Positions 49,990 to 61,199 of a stretch of DNA of 64,000 nucleotides are shown here, one piece after another; position 1 is the stretch's first letter; each line of letters opens with the position of its first letter. The translations under genes and the position numbers were made by a program. The notes beneath the pieces are model-generated. The model worked only from the letters and a program-made list of their open reading frames with translations. It was not told the DNA's origin and did not search any database. The stretch spans positions 186,001 through 250,000 of the forward strand of contig WPIO01000209.1 of the NCBI GenBank assembly GCA_009760855.2, written 5' to 3'. The stretch comes from Cristatella mucedo. Lineage: Eukaryota > Bryozoa > Phylactolaemata > Cristatellidae.

Positions 49990-50135
49990 TGGGAACTATT
50001 TGGCTCCAGCCTATCTCCCAGATATACTTTCCCATCAGGCCAAGCATCGTACCACCCGCTTTTCGGAATCCAACAGTCTACAAATACCTCGCACAAACCT
50101 TACATCCTGTGGATACCGTGCATTTAGTATTTTGT
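49990..50135 (+). mobile_element. LINE family A fragment
   Basis: LAPAYLPDILSHQAKHRTT and a following block matching the ORF2 C-terminus. Confidence 0.8.
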
Positions 50136-50204
50136 ACTTTGTGGGCGATAGACTACTGCTACTATCGGTACCTTGTTTTAGGATGAGACTAAGACAATTG
50201 ATTC

Positions 50205-50590
50205 AAAATATTTCTTCAAGGGTTCTGCAAAATTCACGATGTTGAATTTTGAGCTCACGACAAAAGCGACTCCACCTCCAGTTTTGATTAATCTAGGGGT
50301 GTGAAAGAACGAGAAACCATATGGGTAGCGTCTTTAATTGTCGGGCAGTTTATTGACTTTAGTCAAGTTTCAGTTAAGGCGAGCAGGTCGATAACATTTT
50401 CAGATATACTGTCGCCTATTACCGGAGGTTTATTGCACATCGAGCGAGGATTAAAAAGGCAATCTGTAAGTCTGGCCGATGGAGTTGTAACAGGCCTGAT
50501 AACAGCTAAGTTGGGGAGATTCACAGTGAATAATGTGGGGGAGCGTGCTGAGCAGTTCGAGACAATAATATGAATACAAAACGAGCGGGA
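50205..50590 (-). mobile_element. LINE family A, 5' (endonuclease) fragment
   Basis: Minus-strand match to the endonuclease start (DLLALTET region) and to the CTCGATGTGCAATAAACC segment upstream of it, the same region seen near 32580-32680. Confidence 0.7.
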
Positions 50591-50727
50591 AATCAGCTGG
50601 CAGTTCCTTCCTAACGAGAGGCATCTCAGCTTGGGGTTTTGGCCACTGTGGTGGATCTGGGGTGCTTTTTTTGTTAAGGAGGCTCAGAATGAGAATTACC
50701 CCTGTCACCCTACCTGATTCATAGTGA

Positions 50728-50800
50728 TTATAATAATGCACTTATTACAGTGCCTCTAGAGAGCTTTGTGTATTTCTAGGAGCTTTATATTTGCTGCAAA
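50728..50800 (-). mobile_element. LINE family A, extreme 3' end
   Basis: TAATAATGCACTTATTACAG ... AGGAGCTTTATATTTGCTGC. Confidence 0.75.
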
Positions 50801-50834
50801 CGTAGCTCGATAGAATCATAAGTGGTAGCATGTT

Positions 50835-51440
50835 CAATAGCTGGTGCACAATTCTGCTGCTAGAGTTGCTGTCCTGAGCATCTCAGTTGCCACATCACTT
50901 TGCTTCTCACCGACCTGCACTAGCTCCCAGTAAAGCAATGCATCGTCTTTAAGGTTTCGTCACTAACTTGTTGATCCGTTAAATCTTAAGCTCCAGCATG
51001 TCTCTCAGATCTACCGCCCCAGCAGGCTAAGCATGATACCACCAACTTGTTGGAATCTAACTGTTTACTTTACCTAGTACCAATCTCAAATCCTTTGGTG
51101 ACAGTGCCTTAGTTCGTATGCTCCCATAGCTTGGAATGCATTCCAAACTTGCATCGAGACATCTCCTGATTTTTACAGTTTTACTAAAAAACTTAAATCA
51201 GCATAATTATCACAGCATTTAGTGGCTATTTGTAATTGTTGCTTTATATGCTTATGCTGCTGCTAACGGAACTTTCAGGCTGACCCTCTGTTAGTTACCA
51301 CACCGTAACCACATTATTCTTGCTTATTGTGCTTATTACCACAAATCATTTGATTGCATTTCCTTTTCAGCAAAATATAAGTGCCTAGAAAGAGAACTAA
51401 TTCTCTGAGGGCACTATATGATATGCATTATTGTTATCAA
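50835..51440 (+). mobile_element. LINE family A, 3' fragment
   Basis: AGCTGGTGCACAATTCTGC through GACCTGCACTAGCTCCCAG, CTTGGAATGCATTCC and the terminal AAGTGCCTAGAAAGAG / GAGGGCACTATATG. Confidence 0.85.
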
Positions 51441-51469
51441 TATATTGTTAATAATGGTTGAGATTAAAA

Positions 51470-51830
51470 TGCACAGGGTCAGCATACAGGTGTCGTTAGT
51501 TGGAAGCACACAAACAGGTACCATGCAAAACCACACGAAGCACGAATTTCAGAGACTCGCTCCGTGATGTAATGAATTGATGTATTTTTATTTTTTTTTA
51601 ATGTGGACAAGTCAGGAGATGTCGTGACAAAAGTCGGAACTGAAATCATAGCTTCATGAGCAAAAGAATTAAAGTCATGGTCTCCTAAGGATTTGAGGTA
51701 TTGCGGAATCGGAGAAACGGCCTGGATTTGTAGCTTACTCTGGAATGCAAAATAAAGGAATTTAGTGAGCAGAAGGTAGATCGCTTCAGGTACAGTGGTT
51801 CAGGTGCAATATTGGTTATCCTCACGAATT
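51470..51830 (-). mobile_element. LINE family A, 3' UTR and C-terminal fragment, decayed
   Basis: GCACAGGGTCAGCATACAGG, CACGAAGCACGAATTTCAG and AAAGTCATGGTCTCCTAAGG match the minus-strand 3' UTR and last codons, without the extreme 3' end. Confidence 0.75.
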
Positions 51831-51834
51831 TCTT

Positions 51835-53088
51835 TTATAAATAGGTTAATACTTTACCGAGCTTAAATGTGGAATGTAAAGTAAATTTATTTCGTCGATT
51901 CTATAGTTTGCTTATGTTTTAGCCTATTGCAATAATCTCTTAAAAGGTTCACAGAAATAAGCAAGCCTAACAGGTTCAAAATGCATCGTGACGTGACAGG
52001 GAAGTATATTCCCTGAAACTGAGACATCTACATATACCGCTTTCCGTTATTTGAGTAAACCAAGGTTTACATTGCCAAGGAAAAGACTAGACTAGTCGGT
52101 TCTTGCTTCTGTGGAGTCTGAATGTTCATTTAGGTCTCCCAAAACCAGCTCCAATTAATGCGAACAATGTCCTCGCATGGAATGACCCTAGCGTCAACTC
52201 CCTAACCATTGCCTTAAACACTGAAGAAAGTGACTTTGCTAGCTGAATTGTCCCTCTATTTTAATATATAGTGGGCATGAGAGGCACATGAGAAGCTATC
52301 CAGTCACTGGTATTAAAGCAAGACCATGCAGTCAAATTGAAAGATTGAGTGTCAATCTCCTTCTTGTCTACTCGGTAACACCAGTAGAGTCCCACAGATT
52401 TATGGGTGCCCACCACCTCCATCTAGATGGAAGACTCTATTGGTGTTAGCTGTAACACAACTACCGTCCCTTGGATTCAATAGCCATAGCCAAGGCTGAG
52501 CGTGTTCTGACCGATGTAGCCACCGAGCCGTTGAGCTTGCCATTCTACGTCTTCTGTTTTAGGTTTGCCATCACAACCTTCACACCACTGCAATGCCATT
52601 CTAGTCACTATAATGACAAGCTCCAGATTCTAGATGTCTAGCTAAAAGCACGCCCTTGTTTTCCTGTCACTGCAACGTTTATTAATTATTGGCACAGCTT
52701 ATGCCATGCTGAGTCAACGCTTCGGTCGCATCGTTCTTAAGCTTTATCGGTCACAAAGGTCATAAGCAAAGAAACGAACCTACTAATTTATGGCTCACAA
52801 GTTTTGATGTCCGAATGTGTGAAAAGAAAAAAATCGTGTTTAAAGTCTCTGCAGGCGATCAAAATGTTTTAAAGATAAATAAAGCACAGTTTCGACGATA
52901 AAAAATAATAGCCAATTTATTTCTCCATGATCACTTTTCCCAGAGATTCCGACGGAATTGGAAAAAACGCATGGAGAGCTTCTCGCGGAATTAAAAACAG
53001 AGAAACATAAAATTTTGGACTCTCGTGGGACGTCACGGGCTACTGTTCCTTTCGATTACATCCAACTACCGAAGGTCGAGCAGCAATT
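51835..53088. other. Unassigned sequence
   Basis: No element confidently recognised. The stretch 52380-52700 is relatively open but shows no motif I can name. Confidence 0.4.
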
Positions 53089-53089
53089 T

Positions 53090-53490
53090 TACCTTAAACC
53101 TTAAATCTTTTGGAGACCGTGCATTTAGTTCATATGCTCCCAAAGCCTGGAACTCCCTCCCGACCTGCGTCAAAACATCCCCTAACCTGACCACATTTAA
53201 AAGGAACCTCAAAACACACCTATTTAGGACAGCATTTAGTGGGTCCCTGTGATTCGTCTTTGATGTGCTTATGCGTGCTGACACTGTGCATGCTGCCACT
53301 AACCACATTTGCATGCTGACCCTGTGCATGTCACCCCTAACCATATTATTCATCTCGTTCATTTTTCAAGCATGATTTTACTTACCATTCAATTGCATTT
53401 CACTTTACAGCAAATGTAAAGCGCCTAGAGAGAGATTGAGTTCTCTGAGGGCGCTTTATCAAGTGAATTATTATTATTATTATTAATTTT
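53090..53490 (+). mobile_element. LINE family A, young 3' end copy
   Basis: FGDRAFSSYAPKAWNSLPTC and FKRNLKTHLFRTAFSGSL followed by the complete 3' UTR and (ATT)n tail. Well preserved; nearly identical to 13274-13507 where they overlap. Confidence 0.94.
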
Positions 53491-53569
53491 GATCTGAAAA
53501 TTACTATTAGAAGTACCTCACTGCCTCATCTGCAAGGCTCATTTTTGTTCTGCAATGGTCGTATTTAAT

Positions 53570-55085
53570 ATTATAATAAATTGTGTCGGAAGAATCTTAT
53601 CCTTCTATGTTATGTGTGATGTAAACTTTCCTTTTGATAACTTATCTGATGCCTCTAGCACTGAATATCATGAATTGACTGGCACACTGTCTCTTGTTGC
53701 TCATGTGGGTGCCCCTACTCCTCTCATCAATAATCTCACACTCAACCAACTATTCTGGTACAACTGCACTATGTCATCGCCAATTATTACCGAATCCTGC
53801 TTATCTAAACTCGTGCTGATCTCATTCAGTCTACTATGTGCGCCCTCCTTATAATCTATATTCACTCGTGAATCGCAGAACCTCAAGACCCTCGAAATTG
53901 ATGCCATCCCTGCACAAATATCTAAATTGCTTCTGCTGCTCAATCCCCATTCGACCATTCACTATTGTTAGAATGCTACAATACGGCACGAGCTGACTTG
54001 CTCGACGAGTGTATTCCTCTGGTTAGGTGGGCTGTGCCTCCTCGGCCGGGTGGCTTATGGGTACCACGGACATTAAAATAGCTAGGTCTTATAATACCAA
54101 GCTTTAAAAGCAAGCAAATATCGGGACTGACTGTCCATCGACCGGCATACGAGTACTAGTGTAGATTGTACAAATATAGCCTAGCTAAGGCCAAATCAAG
54201 CTGTTATGAAACTATTGTTGAATCACTGATGCACAATTCCAAAATGCTGAAGTCGATGATCAAACATCTACTCAACCGCTCGTAGGTTATCTCCCTATCG
54301 CATCGTCCCCATGATGGTCTACCAGATTGCTTCTCTAGCTTCTTTATCCAGAGGATAGACAAGGTCAGGGACTCCATCCATGCGATGGCAGCATTCCCAT
54401 GGAATGCCGTCCATAAATTCCTAGCAGCACTTCAATGTCTACATTCGAGGTCATTAGAGACCTCTTCCGAGGTTTATATTCCAATCAAAGAAGACAGCTA
54501 GTTATATACACCTTATTCTCCCTGCCCTGCTTCTGTGATGCACTGATTTGCTGCTGCCATGCCATCCTGACATTATTAGCCCCAGGACGTGTCCCTACAA
54601 CTTTCAAATAAGCTGTGGTTGGGGCTCTAGTCAAGTAGGCGACACTAAACCAAGAGAATCTGAGCGAATTACACCTAGTCTCTATTTTTCGTTCCTATTG
54701 TACCCATTGAAGACGCTGGAACGAGTCGTAGTAGACCAGGTGACCTCATTTATTGAAATATTAAACCTTGCTAGTAAGTTCCAGTCACATTTTGGAGATA
54801 ATCACTCCACAGAGGCAGCAATGTTTTGGGTGTACAACGACCTGCTTAAGAATTCAGATCTTTGCACAGTATCTCTTCTTATTTTGCTTATTTTTGAGCA
54901 AGTTTTAATATTATCAAAATCAAGTCCTTATTAAGCGCTCTCATGTCGCCCGGAAATTGCTGGCACTGAATTGCTCTGGTTCAGGTAGTATCTTAGTGGG
55001 AGACGCTACAGTATTTATGCGAATATAACGAAGATCATCCAAGTTACCTGAGAAGTATGGTGTACATCATAACTCAATTTTGGTG
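53570..55085 (+). mobile_element. LINE family A, endonuclease to RT fragment
   Basis: MCDVNFPFDNLSDASSTEYH corresponds to the GDFNF...D block. NLTLNQLFWYNCTMSSPIIT is the endonuclease end. RT remnants LERVVVDQVTSFIEILNLAS and FQSHFGDNHSTEAA follow. Many stops. Confidence 0.85.
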
Positions 55086-55092
55086 TTGTTCA

Positions 55093-55290
55093 CTAAATGC
55101 CTAATTTTGCAAGCTGGTAGACCAGCAAGCTGTAAGGTACAAAAATGGAGTATACAGATCGCCGATGGATAGACTGACTCGTTCATAGTATCTCTTACTA
55201 AGAAGGCTCAAATTAGTGCAATGCTATGTAGTTACAAGTAGGCACTCTTAATTGTGGAGCTCCTCGTGCAATTCGATTATACTCATTCAA
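55093..55290 (-). mobile_element. LINE family A, RT/C-terminal fragment
   Basis: CTGGTAGACCAGCAAGCTGT ... AAGAAGGCTCAAATTAGTGC ... GTGGAGCTC matches the minus-strand segment that follows the RT domain in other copies. Confidence 0.65.
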
Positions 55291-55385
55291 AGCGACGTTT
55301 AGTTAATGACGACTTCGTTTTTAGTCGCACAACCTGCCCACTTTCAGCTGTATAACTTTAGTAACATTCGTTTTTGCTTAAAAAG

Positions 55386-55412
55386 ACAGAGCGAGAAAGA
55401 GAGAAAGAGAGA
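55386..55412. repeat. Short GA-rich repeat
   Basis: GACAGAGCGAGAAAGAGAGA-type purine run. Confidence 0.8.
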
Positions 55413-55479
55413 GATTTTGGACCGAAATTGGTTCGTGCACTTTTAAAATCTCGTCATCACTTCGTTTAATAGTAATGAA

Positions 55480-55735
55480 AAGGATAATGCTCTTGATAAA
55501 GCACCCTCAGAGAACTGAATTTCTTTCTAGATGTTTAAATTTGCTGCAAAAAAAACGCGACTTAATGGTGAGCCATATTATGCTTGATGAACAACATGAA
55601 TAAAACAATTAGGGGTGACATGTATAGAGTCAGAATTCAGGTGTGGTTAATGGTAGCATGCACAATATCAGCACGCATAAGCACATTAATGAAAAATTAA
55701 CGGAACCGCTAAATACTATCAAAAATAGGTATGTC
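55480..55735 (-). mobile_element. LINE family A, 3' end fragment (first of three in a row)
   Basis: AATGCTCTTGATAAAGCACC start and GCATGCACAATATCAGCACG body on plus; 5' truncated. Confidence 0.85.
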
Positions 55736-55754
55736 TCTAGATAGCTCGGTTAGT

Positions 55755-56015
55755 TAACAGCACACTTGAAAAAGCGCCCTCAAAGAACTCAGTCTCTTTC
55801 TAGCCGCTTTACATTTGCTGCAAAGGGAAACGCGACTGAATGGTGAGTATTATCGCCTTGGCAAGCAACATTAATAACATGGTTAGGGGTGACATGCACA
55901 GTGTCAGCACCAAAGTGTGGTTACTAGCAGCATGCACAGTGTCAGCATACATGAGAACGTAGAAGACGACTGACGGGAACCTAGTAACTGCCGTCATAAA
56001 TACGAGCGTTTTTAC
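55755..56015 (-). mobile_element. LINE family A, 3' end fragment (second of three)
   Basis: GCACACTTGAAAAAGCGCCC ... TGCACAGTGTCAGCATACAT; same orientation as its neighbours. Confidence 0.87.
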
Positions 56016-56024
56016 TTGCTTTTT

Positions 56025-57960
56025 AATAATAATAATACACTTGATAAAGTGCCCGCAGAAAACTCAGTCTCTTTCTATGCACTTAAAATTTGCTGCAAAG
56101 AGAAAAAAACTAATGGTGAGCACAATCATGCTTGATAAACAGTATGAATAACATGGTTAGGGGTGGACATGCACGGGATCAGCATGCAAGTGAGGCTAGT
56201 GGCTGCATGCACAGTGTCAGCACGCATAAGCAATTTAAGAACGAGTTACAGGGACCTACGAAATGCTGGCCTAAAATATATGTGCTTTCAAGTTCTTTTT
56301 AAATATGGTCGAGTCAAGGGATGCTGAGACGAAAGCGGGGGGGGGGGGGGGGGGAGTGAGTTCTAGGCTTTGGGAGAATACGAACTAAATACACAGTCTC
56401 CAAAGGATATAATCTTTTTACGAGGTATTGATACACTTCTAGATTCCGAAAAGTGGGTGGTACAATGCTCAGCCTGGTGGGGTGTAGATGTGAGAGATAG
56501 GATGGAGCCAAAGAATGAAGTAACCCAAAACTTAAAGAAAAAAGCTTAAAGTTGATCAGTTGCTTGACTCGTAGCCAATGCAAGTCGGCGAGAAGTGGTA
56601 TGATGGAGAAAATAGAGAAGCTGACGACAGTCAAGCCGGCACCAGATTTAAGTGCCTGATTGAGCATGCCGGTAGGCCAGCAGTCAGTGAGTTATAGAAG
56701 TCAAGATGGAAGGTGACAGATGCCTGGACCAAATTATATGTGATATCCTTATCTCAATAAGCTCGAAGCTTTGCAGTGGTATGTAACAGAAAGTAGGCAG
56801 ACTTGACCGCGGAGCTGATGCGGTCCTCTAGCAAAAGGTCATTTTGGAACATGTCGCCAAGCTTTAGTTCAGATTCAATAAGAGGTATGCTGGCAGAGCA
56901 AATTTTTAGGATTAGACTTTCCAATGTCTGAATCGCACTTGGTTTTCCCATGACTAGTTAGTTCTTTTTATCATCCTTTAATTTAAGAAAGTTTGCTTCC
57001 ATCTATATGCGGATGTTATCAATACATGCAGAAAGGGAGCTGGGAGATTCGAGGTGCTCAAATGCTGGGAGCGATCAAAGCAAAGGTGCAACTGAATGCT
57101 ATTTGCATTGAATTAAAAGCATAGATTGTGCTGGGCAACCACATCGGCAAGAGAGAGATTATAAACTGAGGAGAGAACCAAACCTAGCGTATAACCCTTC
57201 GGTACCCCATATTTCAAAAGTGTCATGGATGATCTTCGTCCATGTGGTCAAGTGATGGGAAGTCCTGAAAAAGTCGGGAATGAATTCCAGGCTTTGGGAG
57301 AATACGAACGAAAGGCACATCCTCCGAAGGATTTAATGTTTGTTAGAGGTACAGGTGAACTTTTAAATAACTAAGAGCAATAGAAGTTAAAGCCTAGACA
57401 GCACTTGTTCGCATCCTCAAACTGAAGTGTATAAACCATGAAATGAATGGAACCCAGCACAAATTATTGAGGTACCGCATAATTCAGAGGTAACTTGGCC
57501 AATCTTATTCCAATAACCTCAATACTCTCACTTCTCCCACTGCGGTAGGACGTGAACTATCGCCATGAAGTACCAGTGATGCCAAAGCAAGATGAGATTA
57601 ATTCTAAAAGGACTCGGTGATTGATTGTATCGAATGCTGCCGAAGGATCGAGCAAACAACCAACATTACTGTACCTAAGTCTGCATGCCCAAGTAGGTAG
57701 TAACACAGTAAGAGATGCCAAATCTATGTATTGGTTATCTCTTAAGCATGACATTAACTTAATAGAAAGTTTTACAGTTTCCATATGTTAGGACATGTGG
57801 TCTTCGACGACTTGTTCCTGTCTTTTCAGTAGTAACAGTAGAAGGCTGACCTCTCAGAATTACTTAGGTTGTCTTTATCTAGAGTCCCTTTCTTGAGTAG
57901 TTGACAGACTGACTATAGCCATTTGAAAAGTGCTGGGACATTACCAGAGGCTAATTACTT
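56025..57960 (-). mobile_element. LINE family A, 3' two-thirds (third of three)
   Basis: From the 3' end at 56025: 3' UTR, C-terminal LADLHWLRVKQLINFKLFSL block, RT region (SAAFDTINHRVLLELISSCF and ITGTSW near 57560) and toward the N-terminal RT at 57.9 kb. An extra 3'-UTR-like segment (57241-57360) is embedded in the RT region. An 18-G run interrupts the 3' part at 56337-56354. Confidence 0.88.
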
Positions 57961-58317
57961 ACTTACCATGTCCGAAAAGTGGCTGTTCATGAGAAGTTGG
58001 ATACACTTCTGCTTACCACACGTGTGTGCTGCTTTGCTGTTTTAGCTGGATATCTGAAGCAACTTTGCCCGGCTCGTAATCTTTTACTCCGTCGTGTCCA
58101 GTAAGGTTAGCAGCGGTTTTCAATCGTTATTTTTGAGTCAATTATCTATTTAATATGCATTTGATCTCAAGGGCGATTATTTCAATCAGTTGAAATCAGT
58201 GACCTTCATCTAAGACAGTGCGTATTAGTGCAGTGATATATGTCGATCGCCTTTTGACTGTCTACACAGGTTTATAAAGTATTTTTTGGAGTTAGTTACG
58301 AAAATATTGACATGTGA

Positions 58318-60230
58318 CAGGCAATTAGTGATGGCAACAGACTTAAATATTAACCTTGACAAACCAAGCAATATCCAGGTTTTCTCATGGCTTGACTCTC
58401 TATAGAACTTTGAAAATTCCTGCCCCACTGACCTTTTTGCAAATCAGCTGACCCTCTTGGATCATTGTTTTCGGTATTATTTACTGCCTCTCATTATGCA
58501 TGCAGGGCATAGTCGAGTTTGTTTAGTGGTGTAACCTATCAAGAGTCGACCAAGACGAGTTTTTGTAGTTGGCCTGAGATCAAAGTATTCTTGATCAACA
58601 ACCAGAATCGACCGAAAGCCTTGATACCATTGCTGATGCAATTAGCTTAACACTTAGGAGTGATTTTGAAAAGTTCACCCCAATACAATCTGCAGCGAGC
58701 AAAACCGAGTAAATTTAAATTTAAAAAAAAACTTCAAAGATGCAGTGAGTTAAGTGCCGGTTTGAACACTATTTTTCAAATGTTTGGTCTCATGAACACC
58801 TCGTTAATGTCAAAGAGTTTTTTGAACATATACCCCGAAGATTAAAGAGCTAGGTCTCATTTTTACCCTTGAATCCAAAAACGCTGCCAGTCGAACCTAA
58901 AACATAGTTATAAGACAGTTACAAATTTACCGTTCGATGCTGAGAGGTTTTACTACATCAATATCAATGGCTTAGCCGACATTTTTTCAATCTACTCTAC
59001 TAAAAGATACCGTGCATATGGCTACATCCATTAAACCCCTCTGACTAAATCGATGGCCAAATGGCAAACCAGTGACCTTGCTAACTGGTTTTCTGAAATT
59101 TTAACATACGATGTTGATAACTAATAAGATCTAGTAAAAAAAGAGCTCCTCTCGTGAAGATGATATCCCATCCTCTTTGTAGTCGTCGTTGGTAGAGCAA
59201 CTTAGATCAGCAATGACCGATATTTGTTAAGCTTCTCTGAAAAAACGGTGTTATTTGTATTCGATCTTTTCTAATCCTGAGCAATAAGAACGGGAACTAG
59301 AAATGCTGGAGTAGATGTTAGGTTCTTTTCGCACTATCGCATAGTTTATAGCTTCTTCATTTTTAGCGAGAATTCTTGAAGAACACGTTTCTAAGCGGCT
59401 TTTAGCACACAATAATAAAAATTAACTTCAGAAAAAATTCTGCAATCATTCAATCGGCAGCTCTTGACTGCATCTGCTCTGCACTATGATGCCAATGACC
59501 TTCTATGCCTAAACAATGACCTGAACGTCACTTCCCTAGAACTGCTAGATCTATTAGCTATCTTTGAACCATTGGTCAGGGTTTCCAACTTGAAACATTA
59601 AGAAGCACGATCAGTCTGGCATACGAGGCACAGGGTTGTTTTAAATTGTGCCAAACTGATCATTTTTAATTCTTCTCGAGGAAAGGTTAGGTCACCCACC
59701 AGACTAGTCACCAGACTAACCTATAAAGCTTCGGTAAAGCATTAGTTGATGTGCTCCATTTCTGCACATTCAGGGAAAAGTGATCATGGCCAATGGAATG
59801 CGACATCACTTTTACGCTAATAATAGCAAGCTGAATTTGCCATTTAAACAGTCTGAAACTTTGCCATTATGTCTTAAAACTAATGCTTGCCTTTATGAGG
59901 TTCGATCCATGATGTTGGCTGATTTCCTGTACCTAAACGCCTATTTAATAAACTCCTGCTCATAAGCTTGTTGCTGGATTGCAATGATTGGCTGGTCTAA
60001 AGGTGATTCTGTCAAAGGAAAATCGCCGCCTGCTCGCATTGTAGGTGTATTCTCGAACAACTGCCTACATCTTGAAAGCTTTGTCCGGAAGACATCTTGT
60101 ATAGCTAACCATTACGTCAAATCCTTTTAGAAGATTATATTTAAGCTGTCTTTCACTGCTGTTTGCTGAAAGTTGTGACTAGCTCTTAGTTTTTCCTCGG
60201 CTTAATTATCTTAATTCCTTGTTGTTTGGG
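58318..60230 (+). mobile_element. Third LINE, decayed CR1/L2 type
   Basis: ATDLNINLDKPSNIQVFSWL (endonuclease GDFN..LD.P block), a linker with SKSFLNIYPED, and the RT active-site region HHFYANNSKLNLPFKQSE (59800-59860; YADD altered to YANN). ACLYEVRSMMLADFLYLNA follows. The sequence differs from families A and B across alignable parts. Confidence 0.72.
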
Positions 60231-60644
60231 GGACGAAAAATAACTAGGCCACTGCTGCTGGCTACGATTATGGCTGCAAGGCTAGTATGCAAATCCCATA
60301 AGTTTGGCAGTATGTCACCTTCCCTAAAGAAGCTGGTATGGCTTCTAGTTAATTAACATGAAGTCCTTGGGCTGACACACAAGGCCCGCCATGGCTTGAT
60401 TGCTCCAAACGTAGGTGAACTGCAGCCAAAGTTTCAGACTTCTCGGGCCCTCAGGTATTGTACAAACCATAGATTAGCTGTTTCCATTCCTCTTTTGAGT
60501 ACTCAGCTTTCGCTCTGCAGGTTCTATACTGAGGAGTTCACATCTACCAACCTTTTGCAACGACCCATACCCTCTAGCTGCCGACTATGGCTCATCTCTT
60601 CCAGCCGCCTTAAGCTGCTATGGCCGTGTCTCCTATGCTTGCTG

Positions 60645-60790
60645 ACGCCGAGCTGGTTTGGTCTAGTGGTTAAGGTGCTTGCCCCGACCAAGGTCTGACT
60701 GAGATCGTGGGCGCAAGCCCCGAGGCAGATGTGAAGCGCATGCATAGAGATTAAGTTCTCTCTGGGCGCTATATAAATGAATTATATTTA
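60645..60790 (+). mobile_element. SINE family 1 copy
   Basis: AGCTGGTTTGGTCTAGTGGT A-box head, GATCGTGGGCGCAAGCCCC B-box region, and tail AGAGATTAAGTTCTCTCTGG then CGCTATATAAAT. Confidence 0.92.
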
Positions 60791-60794
60791 TATT

Positions 60795-60997
60795 TGACAC
60801 TGTTTATGCTGCGGCTGACCACACTTGCATGCTGACCCTGTGGATTTCACCCATAACATGCTATTCATATTGTTTATCAAGCGTGATATTACTCACTATT
60901 CAATCGCGTTTCCCTTTGCAGCAAATGTAAAGTGCCTAGAAAGAGATTGAGTCCTCTGAGGCACTCTATCGAGTGCATTATTATTATTATTATTATT
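60795..60997 (+). mobile_element. LINE family A, 3' end
   Basis: GACACTGTTTATGCTGCGGC through CTCTATCGAGTGCATT and (ATT)n. Lies directly behind SINE 1, both inside LINE B. Confidence 0.9.
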
Positions 60998-61199
60998 AAT
61001 ATATCTCAACTGCTTCCTTGACTCTGCTATCCTTCTCATTTTCAACGTGTTGTGTATGAAACCTGCTGGCTACCTAACGGGTACCAAAAGCCACTTGAGC
61101 TGTGGCTATGATGTAATAAACTCTTACGAGTAAAAACAGCACAGTCGTAGAGCTTTATTGAAGTTACTGAAGGAGATATGTTACATTAAAATACATTAT

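Larger units (their letters stand above)
60240..61165 (+). mobile_element. LINE family B 3' fragment carrying a SINE and a LINE A end
   Basis: Family B C-terminus in 60260-60640 (HKARHGLI.., LQPKFQTSRALR, RLWLISSSRLK). The homology resumes at about 60998 with CTCAACTGCTTCCTTGACTC and the family B 3' UTR (AAAGCCACTTGAGCTGTGGC). Between them are SINE 1 and a LINE A 3' end. Confidence 0.78.
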
